A stretch of 64,000 nucleotides of DNA. Origin: Oribacterium sp. C9 (lineage in GTDB: Bacteria; Bacillota; Clostridia; Lachnospirales; Lachnospiraceae). Made by a program: the position numbers and the translations under genes. Numbering within the stretch: position 1 is the stretch's first letter; each line of letters starts with the position of its first letter. Of the stretch, positions 44,798 through 54,375 are shown piece by piece. A model generated the notes under the pieces. The model was not told the DNA's origin, ran no database searches, and saw only the letters and a program-made list of their open reading frames with translations. The DNA is taken from NCBI RefSeq assembly GCF_002007235.1, contig NZ_MUHW01000006.1, forward strand, positions 1 to 64,000, given 5' to 3'.

Positions 44798-45793
44798 ATG
44801 TACGAGAGAATAATGATACTCATAATGGCACTTATACTGGATCTTGTTTTCGGGGATCCGCACAACTGGTTCCATCCGGTGATGGCTATGGGTCGTGCCA
44901 TCGAGTGGCTGGAAAAAGCATTGAGAAAAATATTCAAAATTTCCGATGAACCTGAAGAGGACAAGACAAAAAAACGTATCGCCGGGGGCATACTGGTGCT
45001 TATCATGCTGGTTGTTTTCACGGTGATACCTCTTGTGATACTGAATATAAGTAAAATGTTCGGTGAGACCATATCTTGGGCCATCAGTGCTTTTCTTGCC
45101 TACCAGATGATTGCGATGAAGCAGCTTAAAAAGGAATCCATGAAGGTATATGATGCACTGAAAAAGCGGGACATCAAGGGAGCAAGGGAAGCCGTTTCCA
45201 TGATAGTCGGAAGAGATACCAAGAGGCTGAATGAGTCAGGAATAGTGAAGGCAACAGTTGAGACGGTTGCGGAAAATGCTTCCGACGGTGTTGTGGCACC
45301 CCTCCTTTTCATGATGGTTTTCGGAGTCGCAGGTGGCTGGTTTTACAAGGCAGTCAATACCATGGACTCAATGATAGGATATAAAAACGATAAATATCGA
45401 TATTTTGGAACCTGCGCGGCGAGACTTGATGACGTACTTAATTTTATTCCGGCAAGAGTAACGGCGCTTTTCATGGTGATTGCAGCTTTATTCCTTAATC
45501 TTAACTGGAAGAACGCATTTAAGATCTGGATGAGAGATGCAAAGAAGTCCACAAGTCCAAACTCCGGACAGACTGAGGCAGTAATGGCGGGTGCCCTGGG
45601 AGTCACACTTTTAGGAGATGCATGGTATTTCGGAAAGCTTGTAAAGAAGCCGGAGATAGGTGATAAGCTTCGCGAGGTGGTGCCTGAAGACATTGAGACC
45701 GCCAACAGAGTGATGTATCTTTCGGTTTTCATGATATACATAGTGGGTATAATTGTTATGAGAGCTGTGATGTACAGGTTTGGATGGGTGTGA
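44798..45793 (+). CDS. cbiB: Adenosylcobinamide-phosphate synthase
   Basis: 331 residues, integral membrane. Motifs LDLVFGDPHNWFHPVMAMG, ETVAENASDGVVAPLLF, NTMDSMIGYKNDKY and TSPNSGQTEAVMAGALG. Attaches aminopropanol phosphate to adenosylcobyrate. Charged loop near residue 50. GAAGAAGGA upstream of the ATG. Followed by cobD, which makes its substrate. Confidence 0.96.
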   Translation: MYERIMILIMALILDLVFGDPHNWFHPVMAMGRAIEWLEKALRKIFKISDEPEEDKTKKRIAGGILVLIMLVVFTVIPLVILNISKMFGETISWAISAFLAYQMIAMKQLKKESMKVYDALKKRDIKGAREAVSMIVGRDTKRLNESGIVKATVETVAENASDGVVAPLLFMMVFGVAGGWFYKAVNTMDSMIGYKNDKYRYFGTCAARLDDVLNFIPARVTALFMVIAALFLNLNWKNAFKIWMRDAKKSTSPNSGQTEAVMAGALGVTLLGDAWYFGKLVKKPEIGDKLREVVPEDIETANRVMYLSVFMIYIVGIIVMRAVMYRFGWV

Positions 45794-45818
45794 GATCATA
45801 GAATACAGGAGATAAACA

Positions 45819-47069
45819 TTGGAATATCATCACGGTGGAGACATTTACGAAAAAAATATAAGACTGGATTTCTCGATAAACATTAATCCACTGGGGATGC
45901 CGTATGGGGCGAGAGACGCGGCTATAAAAGGTGTTGAATTAAGTACTTTTTATCCCGACTGGAATCAGAGAGAACTGAGAAAAGCTGTATCGGAGCATAT
46001 CGGTATTAAAGGAGAGAATCTGCTTTTCGGTAACGGTGCGGCGGATCTCATATATCGGCTAATGCAGGTGATAAGACCTGAAAAGGTTATGGTTCCGGCA
46101 CCTTCTTTTTCAGAGTACGGAAAAGCGGCGATAATGAGTGGTTCAGAGGTTCAGGAGTTCTTTCTTTACGAGAGGGACTCCTTCAGTTTTAATGATGAAA
46201 CACTGGAGAAGTTCATTGATCAGATAGAAAATATGGCAGCAGGGTCTGCCGTTTTTTTATGTAATCCCAATAATCCCGACGGGGGAATGATTCCAAAGGC
46301 AATGCTTCTTCGTATTTATGAGGTTTGCGAGAAGAACTCAATCTGGCTGATAGTGGATGAATGTTTCCTGCCGTTCAGTTCCCGTGAAGAAGAGTATTCC
46401 ATGGTTCCGGAGATCAGAAAAAGATTGAAGAAAAAGGATTTAACGGAACGTAATAGGAATACTACAAAATCGTTCTCCAATACGGCTGAATGTAGTATGG
46501 GGTCTGAATTAAGATCCCAAAGCAGAATAGTTTATAATGAAAAAAGTAGAGCTAAATATAGCGGATTTGATGCAGAGAATGACATTTGGAGGAATCTCAT
46601 CGTCCTCCAGGCATTTACGAAGATATATGGTATGCCGGGTCTGAGGCTTGGATATCTCGTTACTGAGAATCTGGATCTGATCAGAAGCTTAAAAGAAACC
46701 ATGACACCATGGGAGATAAATATACCGGCACAGATGGCGGGAGTGGCAGCAATTTCTGATGGTGATTATCTCGTGGAAACGAGACAAATAATAAAAGTAG
46801 AACGTAAATATCTGATTGATGAAATCCTAAGAAACGGACTTGCTGAAAAGGTATACAATATTGAATCAGAGGCGAATTTCATTCTTTTCAGAGTGTCTAA
46901 GGATGTTCTTGATCTTAAAGAAAAACTGATAGAAAAAGGAATACTTATAAGAAGCTGCAGGGATTTTTCAGGACTTGATGGAAGATTCTTCAGAATCTGT
47001 GTCCGCAGGCATGAGGAAAATGTTCAGCTGTTAGAAAACTGGAAAGCACTATTGTACTATAATAAATAG
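45819..47069 (+). CDS. cobD: L-threonine-O-3-phosphate decarboxylase
   Basis: 416 residues, PLP fold type I. YHHGGDIYEKN and LDFSININPLGMP openings are typical of CobD; CNPNNPDG, VDECFLPFS and the Schiff-base lysine K268 in AFTKIYGMPGLRLGYL follow. Supplies aminopropanol phosphate. An insertion of about 55 Ser/Arg/Asn/Lys-rich residues sits at 200-258, before the lysine. TTG start with AGGAGA upstream. Confidence 0.92.
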   Translation: MEYHHGGDIYEKNIRLDFSININPLGMPYGARDAAIKGVELSTFYPDWNQRELRKAVSEHIGIKGENLLFGNGAADLIYRLMQVIRPEKVMVPAPSFSEYGKAAIMSGSEVQEFFLYERDSFSFNDETLEKFIDQIENMAAGSAVFLCNPNNPDGGMIPKAMLLRIYEVCEKNSIWLIVDECFLPFSSREEEYSMVPEIRKRLKKKDLTERNRNTTKSFSNTAECSMGSELRSQSRIVYNEKSRAKYSGFDAENDIWRNLIVLQAFTKIYGMPGLRLGYLVTENLDLIRSLKETMTPWEINIPAQMAGVAAISDGDYLVETRQIIKVERKYLIDEILRNGLAEKVYNIESEANFILFRVSKDVLDLKEKLIEKGILIRSCRDFSGLDGRFFRICVRRHEENVQLLENWKALLYYNK

Positions 47070-47094
47070 GAATTTCAAATAAAAGGAGAACCTC

Positions 47095-48597
47095 ATGGAG
47101 AAGAAAAGAGCAAAAGCCATCATGATACAGGGGACCATGTCCAATGCAGGAAAGAGTCTCATTGCAGCAGGACTTTGCCGTATTTTCCATCAGGACGGAT
47201 ACAGAGTGGCTCCGTTTAAATCACAGAATATGGCGCTGAACAGCTTCATAACAGAAGAAGGGCTTGAAATGGGTCGCGCTCAGGTGGTTCAGGCGGAGGC
47301 TGCAGGCATTAAGCCATCGGTCCTCATGAATCCGATACTTTTGAAGCCCACCACGGACGTCGGTTCTCAGGTGATCATCAACGGGAAAGTCAGCAGCAAC
47401 ATGACTGCGAGGGAGTATTACAAACATAAGAAACAGCTGATCCCTGTGGTTCGTGAGGCATATGAGAAGCTTTCAGCGGACTACGATATCATCGTGATCG
47501 AGGGAGCGGGGAGTCCCGCGGAGGTAAATCTAAGGGACGATGACATTGTCAACATGGGTATGGCAGAGCTTACGGATGCACCGGTGCTGCTGGTTGGTGA
47601 TATAGACAGGGGCGGAGTTTTTGCACAGCTCTATGGAACCATTGAGCTGCTGGAGGATCATGAAAAGGCACGGATAAAGGGGCTCATCATAAACAAGTTC
47701 AGAGGTGACAAGACCATACTTGATCCGGGGCTGGATATCCTTAGGGACAGAACAGGGAAGGAAATTCTCGGAGTTGTGCCATATATGGATGTGGTGATAG
47801 ACGATGAGGATTCTCTTTCGGAGCAGCTGAATGTGAGAAGATATAAAGGAAGTGAATCCTTCGTGCCGCTTCTCGATATTGCGGTTATCCGTCTTCCGAG
47901 GATCAGCAATTTTACAGATTTTACGGCACTTTCTACAGAGTCCGGAGTGTCACTTCGATATGTTACGAAGGTGAGGGAGCTGGGAGAGCCCGACCTTATC
48001 ATCCTTCCGGGAACAAAAAGCACCATCAAAGATATGGAGTGGCTCAGGGCTACAGGGCTTGAAGCGAAAATAAGGCAGAAGCATCATGCCGGAACTATGA
48101 TAATGGGAATCTGCGGAGGTTATCAGATGCTGGGTGAAAGCATCGTGGACGAGTTCGGAGCAGAGACAGCTTCCGGGACAACTACCCGGGGTCTTGGCTT
48201 TTTACCTCTGGTGACAGAATTTTCGGAGGAGAAAACGAGAACCAGAGTGACTACGGAGCTTTCAGGACTCTCAGGTGAATTTTCGAAGCTTAACGGGCAG
48301 ACTGTCACAGGCTACGAGATACACATGGGAAGGACTCATGCCGTATGTTCGGAGGATTCGGCTAATGTTTCTGCCGGAAATGTCTTCGGAACTTACATTC
48401 ACGGCTTCTTCGACAGTGATGAACTGAGGGAAGCATTTCTCCGGATTTTATTCGAGAAGAAGGGGATAAACCGCGATAATATAACAGAAATACGGTATGA
48501 GGATTTCAAAGAGGAGCAGTATGATAAGCTGGCTTCAGTGCTGAGAGAGTCTTTGGATATGAATAAAGTGTATCGGATTATGGGGCTGGAAAAATAA
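47095..48597 (+). CDS. cbiP: Cobyric acid synthase
   Basis: 500 residues, usual length. P-loop-like QGTMSNAGKSLIAAGLCR, APFKSQNMALNSF, VIEGAGSPAEVNL, GDIDRGGVFAQLYG and the glutaminase GICGGYQMLGE with its nucleophile Cys and YEIHMGRT. Amidates four side chains of the corrin ring. AAAGGAG precedes the ATG. An iteron-like motif is within the gene at 48481. Confidence 0.97.
   Translation: MEKKRAKAIMIQGTMSNAGKSLIAAGLCRIFHQDGYRVAPFKSQNMALNSFITEEGLEMGRAQVVQAEAAGIKPSVLMNPILLKPTTDVGSQVIINGKVSSNMTAREYYKHKKQLIPVVREAYEKLSADYDIIVIEGAGSPAEVNLRDDDIVNMGMAELTDAPVLLVGDIDRGGVFAQLYGTIELLEDHEKARIKGLIINKFRGDKTILDPGLDILRDRTGKEILGVVPYMDVVIDDEDSLSEQLNVRRYKGSESFVPLLDIAVIRLPRISNFTDFTALSTESGVSLRYVTKVRELGEPDLIILPGTKSTIKDMEWLRATGLEAKIRQKHHAGTMIMGICGGYQMLGESIVDEFGAETASGTTTRGLGFLPLVTEFSEEKTRTRVTTELSGLSGEFSKLNGQTVTGYEIHMGRTHAVCSEDSANVSAGNVFGTYIHGFFDSDELREAFLRILFEKKGINRDNITEIRYEDFKEEQYDKLASVLRESLDMNKVYRIMGLEK
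48481..48496 (-). repeat. Iteron-like motif inside cbiP (copy 9)
   Basis: ATAACAGAAATACGGT near the 3' end of cbiP, minus orientation. Confidence 0.6.
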
Positions 48598-48730
48598 GAG
48601 TCTGCATGTGGCATCAGATAATATGAAAATATCGGAAACCAAAAAGGGAAAGGCTTTAATTTCAAACTTATCTGTTGGGGAATATACAAAATCAAGTGAA
48701 CTCGATTCGTACACGTCCATGGGGGTAAAA

Positions 48731-49336
48731 ATGATTCATATATATCAGGGAAACGGAAAAGGGAAGACCACGGCTGCTGTAGGTGCTGCCGTAAGGGCCG
48801 CCGGGCATAATGTGCCGGTGGTCTTTTGTCAGTTCCTGAAGGACGGCATGTCCGGTGAAATCAGTATTCTGGAAAAGATTCCCGGAGTGCTGGTGCTTTT
48901 TCCCGAGCATTTTTTTGGATGGACAGGAAAGATGTCTCAAGAGGAGCTGAAAATCACCAGAAAAGATTGTGATGCCATGTTCGTAAAGGCAATTAAAACC
49001 ATGAAGATAAGTCTGAAAAATCAGGTGAAAAAGCAGATAGCTTCCGAGGAAAGACAGAGGAAGGCCGGAGTCATCATGCAATCGGAGCCCTTTAAACCGG
49101 ATATAGAGGCCATGTTTATATTTGATGAGATACTGGATGCGGTGAACAAAGAGCTTTTGGATCATGACCTTCTGACCCATTTTCTACTGCGGATTCCGGA
49201 AAACGTGGAGGTCATACTGACAGGCAGGAATCCCGACATTACCATCCTGTCCATGGCGGATTATGTCACCAATATGGTTAAGGATAAACACCCCTATGAT
49301 GACGGTATCAAGGCGAGAGTCGGGGTAGAACTATGA
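48731..49336 (+). CDS. cobA: ATP:corrinoid adenosyltransferase (CobA/BtuR type)
   Basis: 202 residues. P-loop HIYQGNGKGKTTAA, then VVFCQFLKDG, IFDEILDAVN and VEVILTGRNP, typical of the family that adds the upper adenosyl ligand. The family begins close to the P-loop, so the ATG at 48731 (GGGGGT upstream) is preferred; the frame stays open to 48608, which would add 41 residues. Last cob gene before the Rpn-repeat block. Confidence 0.93.
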   Translation: MIHIYQGNGKGKTTAAVGAAVRAAGHNVPVVFCQFLKDGMSGEISILEKIPGVLVLFPEHFFGWTGKMSQEELKITRKDCDAMFVKAIKTMKISLKNQVKKQIASEERQRKAGVIMQSEPFKPDIEAMFIFDEILDAVNKELLDHDLLTHFLLRIPENVEVILTGRNPDITILSMADYVTNMVKDKHPYDDGIKARVGVEL

Positions 49337-49405
49337 GAATCCGATAATAGTGCCACCTTTCCTAATAAATCCATAATGATTATCCTAAAATTGTATCTTA
49401 TAGCG

Positions 49406-49780
49406 TTATTTCTGATTCTTGATATATTCTTCCAGTTCTTTAGTGAAATCTTCTTCAGATTCACCGGCTCTTCTGGCAGCATCTGCTACATCAATTACTT
49501 TATCAACAACCAAAGAAAACAGTAAGGATTTTGTTCCTTCAAGTCTGCCTTCCTCACGGCCCTTTCTCAGCCATCTGTCTTCCTGAAGTTCAATTACATG
49601 ACTCATAAGTCCTGCCATCCTTTCCTTTAAATCTTTATTCAGCCTGCTTGCTATATGATTAAGTATCAAATTCGATAACTCTGCGAGTCTTCTTGTATTA
49701 TCTTCTGAAATAAATCCGTCCTCACAGGCCTTGATTAACCGATTAACGAATTCACGTAGTTCTGAATATATCTTAACATA
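49406..49780 (-). pseudogene. Truncated Rpn-family nuclease gene
   Basis: The last 125 or so codons of the gene at 54430-55407, with the C-terminal 87 residues identical (LILNHIASRLNKDLKERMAG to EEYIKNQK). The frame runs open to 49780, where homology to the intact copy stops at the deletion junction. The catalytic part is missing. Confidence 0.85.
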
Positions 49781-50196
49781 TCTGGAAGTATCTCAATCAC
49801 AGAACGTGTTAAGAATTATGAATCTGAATCTTTTGAATGATTCCGAAGTGAATTATATCAAAATTCATTCGGGTTTCATATGGTCTAAATTCCGACTATA
49901 TACAATGCGGGACTATCTATGATGCACAGGTGACCGTAGCTCAGTGTTAGATTGATTTAAAAAGTCAAACCACACAGTCTTAGATCGTAGAATACTCGAG
50001 ACAGAACGAAATAATTTTATTCTAAGCATGAGCTAGCTGAGGAAACTCAGCAAGTATGATATGAAACCGGTATTGTATTTATAAAAGAACAATCTTGCCC
50101 AAAGATGGTTATCATCCAATATGTCAACACATTTTTGCCCCTATAACAAAAAAACAAATGTAATTACGTGCATTAGCAGGATTCCAATTTGAGTAG

Positions 50197-50334
50197 GACG
50201 GCATAACTCTTTCCGTTGAATACTTAAAAAATGGTGAATTATTCACTGAAGAAATGACTAAACTTTTCAGAACAGCTGGTTGTGGAGATAATATTGCAAA
50301 AAAGTTATCTGAGGGACTTATTCTTGAAAAATAG
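50197..50334 (+). pseudogene. C-terminal remnant of an unknown gene
   Basis: An open frame (DGITLSVEYLKNGELFTEEM..., ending LILEK) without a start, preceded by a stop. Copy B preserves only its last ten or so codons. Parent gene not recognised. Confidence 0.5.
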
Positions 50335-50506
50335 TTTTGATAGTAAATGAAAAGAAAAAATGTGGTATCATTGGATATAGATTTTACATATATCAAGGGA
50401 TTGTGCTGAGTAGTATGAAACGAGTATTTAATTGAGTCTGGGGAACTCAATTAAGAAGGGATGAAGTTATGGCAGAATAGATAGCTTCATCAGTGAGGAG
50501 GAGAAT

Positions 50507-51226
50507 ATGCTCAAAAGAAAGTGTCTGGTTCTGGGGATGTCGTTAATGTTGGCTTCAGCTCTGTATGGGTGTGAACAGGTTGATGTGCCGACCATTTCGT
50601 CTGTACAGTCTGCTCAGTCTGTTTCAAGTGATGCTGCGGCAGTGATCGGTGATATACCGACTGTGCAGAGCTTTTCGGAGGAAGCTGTCAGCAGTGATGA
50701 CATTAGCAGGATTGTTACTGCGGGAATAAATGCTCCAAGCGCTATGAATAAGCAGCCATGGCATTTTACAGTTGTTACGAATAAAGAGGTTCTTCAACAG
50801 ATTGCATCGGACATGAGTGCAGGAAGACCTGCCGGTGCTCCTGCGGGAAAACCGGATGACGGGGATAAAAAAGATAAAGCTCCGGCACCGGCTCCAACAG
50901 GTACAGGACCAAAGGCGGGCATAGCGGATGCGCCGGTGGCTATCGTGATTTCCTGCAAGGAAGGTTCGGAATTTGATGCAGGACTTGCCTGCGAATCCAT
51001 GTCTGATATGGCAAATGTCATGGGATATGGAACGAAGATAGTTTCTTCACCTACCATCGTCCTGAACGGTGAGAAGAAGGATGAGTATAAGTCTATTCTT
51101 AACATTCCCGATGACCAGTCAGCGGTTGCAGTTCTTATGGTGGGTCATCCGGCGGATTCAATAGATACTTCTTCCGGAGCGACAGAAAGAAATACATATG
51201 ATGATGTGGTGAGCTTAGTAGATTGA
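50507..51226 (+). CDS. Exported nitroreductase-family lipoprotein
   Basis: 239 residues. Signal with lipobox LASALYGC (Cys22), a Ser/Ala/Val linker, then a nitroreductase-like FMN domain opening (AGINAPSAMNKQPWHF) and later CKEGSEFDAGLACESM and VAVLMVGHP. A Pro/Ala/Gly/Lys insertion interrupts the domain around 105-135. Nitroreductases are normally cytoplasmic; a lipid-anchored one implies extracellular flavin chemistry. GAGGAGG precedes the ATG; the leader holds hairpins (50428-50454 and ATGAAG/CTTCAT). Confidence 0.82.
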   Translation: MLKRKCLVLGMSLMLASALYGCEQVDVPTISSVQSAQSVSSDAAAVIGDIPTVQSFSEEAVSSDDISRIVTAGINAPSAMNKQPWHFTVVTNKEVLQQIASDMSAGRPAGAPAGKPDDGDKKDKAPAPAPTGTGPKAGIADAPVAIVISCKEGSEFDAGLACESMSDMANVMGYGTKIVSSPTIVLNGEKKDEYKSILNIPDDQSAVAVLMVGHPADSIDTSSGATERNTYDDVVSLVD

Positions 51227-51271
51227 TATCGCCTTTTGATATATACGTCATATTATTTAAACAGTGACCTG

Positions 51272-51311
51272 ACACAGCCTTTTTGGATATGCATATTCAA
51301 AGAGACTGTGT
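51272..51311 (+). terminator. Hairpin after the nitroreductase gene
   Basis: ACACAG/CTGTGT outer stem with CTTTTTGG opposite TTCAAAGAG. Related to the hairpin at 54245. Confidence 0.5.
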
Positions 51312-51405
51312 TATTTAATGATTTGACATGGATATTCAGTATATCGAACGCGTATATAAACTATAGTGTTTCTACAAAGATGTTATAAAGATACCGGAGA
51401 CTATC

Positions 51406-52227
51406 ATGGAATTCAAAATCGGAACAATAGCAAAAATGACGGGGCTGTCTCCAAGCGGTATACGTTTTTTGGAGGAGCAGGGTGTGCTTTCGCCCTCGGG
51501 AGGCAGAAAAGGCAGATACAGGTCGTACAGCATGTCAGACGTATCGACTATTTTAGATTACAGGAATTACAGGAAAAGCGGGCTGACGCAGGAGGAGATA
51601 CTGAGTCTTCTGCATAGTGAGGATGAAGTTGGGATACTGGACCAGCGTTGTGATGAGCTGGAAGGAGAGATACATGAAAGCATGAGACTTCTTCATTTCC
51701 TTAGGCACAGAAGTCATGATGCACTTGATATCAGGAGGGCGGAGAGTTTCTGTGAACTGACCGTGAGGCCGGCTATCATCTGGATGCCTCTGGAAGTCAG
51801 AGACGGGAAGCCCTCCAGCTGGCCGGAAAATTCAGTATTTGAGATTCCCTATGCTGATTCAGTACTCAGATTCTCAGCACAGGAGTATATGGAAAATGCG
51901 GAGGGACCGGTCCCGGAGCTTGGTGTGGGAATGTTTGAATCGGATATTTTGAATATGAGCTTTTTTGAAGGAAGTAGTGTAAGAAAATATGCCGAGGGTC
52001 CGGCTATTCACTGCATCGTTGAGATAAATGAAGATTTCACCATCACTAAGGAGAGTCTCAGCAGAAGCCGAAGACTCCTGCATGAACTGATGGATAAGGA
52101 GGGACTTGTGATTTCGGAGGACGAGCCGGTCATTTCAAAAAGGATACTGACCTCAAGAAAGAACGGAAAGAATAGCAGATACGATCATTTGTGGGTCAAT
52201 GTTAAAAAAGTATCAGATCATGATTGA
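51406..52227 (+). CDS. MerR-family transcriptional regulator
   Basis: 273 residues. N-terminal winged helix IGTIAKMTGLSPSGIRFLEEQGVL, then a dimerisation helix (about 75-110) and a C-terminal domain of some 150 residues that could bind an effector. Contains few cysteines, so metal sensing of the MerR type is unlikely. It lies between the nitroreductase and the flavoprotein, all on the same strand, so both are plausible targets. CCGGAG precedes the ATG. Confidence 0.88.
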   Translation: MEFKIGTIAKMTGLSPSGIRFLEEQGVLSPSGGRKGRYRSYSMSDVSTILDYRNYRKSGLTQEEILSLLHSEDEVGILDQRCDELEGEIHESMRLLHFLRHRSHDALDIRRAESFCELTVRPAIIWMPLEVRDGKPSSWPENSVFEIPYADSVLRFSAQEYMENAEGPVPELGVGMFESDILNMSFFEGSSVRKYAEGPAIHCIVEINEDFTITKESLSRSRRLLHELMDKEGLVISEDEPVISKRILTSRKNGKNSRYDHLWVNVKKVSDHD

Positions 52228-52465
52228 CTCTTCAGTAACTGTAGACTTTAGAATAAAGGTAAACATTAATTGTCAAAAGCCATATAACACGATATCGACA
52301 TGAGTTGAAACAAAGTGATGGTAAAGAAATATAAAAATAATCAGCATTGATTAAGACCATCCGCGGTAATTCGAAAAATGCAGACAGTAAAACATGCTGC
52401 AATAAATGGAGAATAAGCCTGAAGGTAACCGTGAGATATGTGGCAGCTGAAAAGGAGTATGTATC

Positions 52466-54175
52466 ATGAAAGAGATCAGTCGTCGTTCATTTCTAAAGGG
52501 AGGTCTCGCTGCGGTGGCAGCTATGGGAGTGACAGTTGCCTGCGGACCTCAGGTACCTCCGGCGGAGAGCCATCCGGAAGGAGAGAAGGAAAAGGAAACA
52601 AAAGGTGCTTCGGCAGAAACATTGGCACCTGATAAAGCAGCGGAGGGAAAGCCTGTAGAGTTTGAAACACTTCTTTATGATGAGGCTGAGGCTTCAAAGG
52701 AAGAGGAGACAGATGTAGTTGTAGTCGGTATCGGTGTTGCGGGAACCACTGCGGCAGCAGGCGCAGCAGATAAGGGCTGTAAGGTCATAGCCCTTGACCG
52801 TGCTTCCGGCTTTGCGGGCACCAACAATGTCAATACCACAGGCGCATGGCACATTGAGTCCAGCGAGCAGCTTAAGTACGACGGATACCTCACGAAGCAG
52901 GAGGCCTTTGAGCATATCATGGCTGGCACCAACTATCAGTGCAATGCCCGTCTCGTGAGAAATATGCTGGAGGTCAGCGGACGCGCCATCGATATAGTCA
53001 TTAACAGCGGAATGCCTATGATATATCCGTTTGCCATGGGGGCTACAGACTGGCTGAGCCGCGGCGGACATGTATATATGGTTGAAGGTCTTGAGCGTGT
53101 TCCATACCTTGAGAAGATCTTTGAGGTGAGACCGGACGTTGAGCTTCGCTGGAATACTCAGGTCACCAACCTTCTGAGGGAGGACGATGCCATCGTAGGT
53201 GTGCTCACCGAAGACAAGGATGGAAATACCGTGAAGATCCGTGCAAAGAGCGTTATCGTATGTACCGGCGGTTTCCTTCAGAACAAGGAGATGGTTGCCA
53301 GATATTATGGCGGTGCCGAGCTGGTTCCTCAGGACAGCATTTACAATGACGGCGAAGGCATTCAGCTGCTTCAGAATGCGGGCGCCCAAATGGGCAAGAA
53401 TTTCTCCATTTCCATGAATGAGATGGGTGCGGCGAACTTCAAGGCGACTCCGACCTTCTCATGGGCACCGGGCCGCGGAACGAATGCCACCTTCTATTTC
53501 CCGAATTTCGGACTGATGCTTGTGAACAGGGCAGGTGACCGTTTCATGGATGAGCGTCGTATGTGTGAGGCCACCATGTACAGCGGCGAGCAGGCCCTTC
53601 GCGAGAGCACCTATTACACCATCGTCGATCAGGCATTTATGGACAGGATAAGCACTACACCGGTCATCGATTTCCTCGGTGAAGGAGCAAAGGCCAACAT
53701 GGGAATGGCTCTCCTTGCGGGCTTTGAGGGTGTTGTTCTTGACAATATCTATGACGATTTTGAAGAGGCTGTATCCCAGAACTGGGCTTACAAGGCAGAT
53801 ACCATTGAGGAGCTGGCTGAGCATTTCAACATGCCGAACCTCGTTAAGACTGTGGAGACTTACAATGCAGCCTGCGATAGCGGTGTGGATGACCAGATGT
53901 ACACTCCGAAGGAGTACCTCATTCCGGTGAAGACAGGTCCTTTCTACATGATAGAGTACAATGTCGGTGCATGGCTGACTCTCGGCGGAATCAAGACTGA
54001 TGGAAACCTTGCGGCTCTGACTTCCGACGGAAAGACTATTCCGAACCTTTATGTGTGCGGAGCTGATGCAGACCTTTGGAGCACACCTTACTATCAGGGC
54101 GGTTCAGGCCTCGGATTCTGCTATGCTTCAGGTCTTCTTGCAGGTGAGAGCGCAGCAGCAAATGCCGGTAAATAA
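52466..54175 (+). CDS. Tat-exported FAD-dependent reductase (fumarate-reductase-like)
   Basis: 569 residues. Twin-arginine signal RRSFLKGG (R6, R7) and a lipobox-like VTVAC (Cys26), then a Glu/Lys-rich linker and the FAD domain (VVVVGIGVAGTTAAAGAADKG). Later motifs SVIVCTGGFLQNKEM and PYYQGGSGLGFCYASGLLAGE belong to the FAD_binding_2/flavocytochrome-c family. No heme-binding CXXCH is seen. Would reduce an unsaturated organic acid outside the membrane. AAAAGGAG upstream of the ATG. Confidence 0.9.
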   Translation: MKEISRRSFLKGGLAAVAAMGVTVACGPQVPPAESHPEGEKEKETKGASAETLAPDKAAEGKPVEFETLLYDEAEASKEEETDVVVVGIGVAGTTAAAGAADKGCKVIALDRASGFAGTNNVNTTGAWHIESSEQLKYDGYLTKQEAFEHIMAGTNYQCNARLVRNMLEVSGRAIDIVINSGMPMIYPFAMGATDWLSRGGHVYMVEGLERVPYLEKIFEVRPDVELRWNTQVTNLLREDDAIVGVLTEDKDGNTVKIRAKSVIVCTGGFLQNKEMVARYYGGAELVPQDSIYNDGEGIQLLQNAGAQMGKNFSISMNEMGAANFKATPTFSWAPGRGTNATFYFPNFGLMLVNRAGDRFMDERRMCEATMYSGEQALRESTYYTIVDQAFMDRISTTPVIDFLGEGAKANMGMALLAGFEGVVLDNIYDDFEEAVSQNWAYKADTIEELAEHFNMPNLVKTVETYNAACDSGVDDQMYTPKEYLIPVKTGPFYMIEYNVGAWLTLGGIKTDGNLAALTSDGKTIPNLYVCGADADLWSTPYYQGGSGLGFCYASGLLAGESAAANAGK

Positions 54176-54244
54176 ATATAGGATTTAACAAGTTTAAACA
54201 TATACAGCATGATCGATAAATCTTTTTGATTTTTGGGAATAGTA

Positions 54245-54292
54245 AACTAACACATCCTTTTTGGATATTCGTTCAAAGAGGATGTGTTAGTT
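54245..54292 (+). terminator. Hairpin after the flavoprotein gene
   Basis: AACTAACACATC/GATGTGTTAGTT stem with CCTTTTTGG opposite TTCAAAGAG inside. The interior matches the hairpin at 51272. Confidence 0.7.
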
Positions 54293-54375
54293 AAGATGTG
54301 GTCATAACATCGGTGACAAAAGGGAATCTGATGAGGAGGTTAATAAAAAGATGGTACTGTACTTGAGTTAACAGC

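Larger units (their letters stand above)
49352..50370. repeat. Rpn-element copy A (internally deleted)
   Basis: 49352-49780 matches 54376-54804 almost base for base; 49781-49947 matches 55585-55752; 50304-50370 matches 55750-55816 region. Copy A therefore lacks about 780 bp that copy B keeps, but keeps about 356 bp (49948-50303) that B lacks. Both are in the same orientation and flank the redox module. Confidence 0.9.

Noticed and set aside
49731-49922. 63-residue plus-strand frame in copy A
   Set aside because: It crosses the deletion junction and copy B does not preserve it as a gene.
52694-53389. 231-residue minus-strand frame
   Set aside because: Antisense of the flavoprotein gene.
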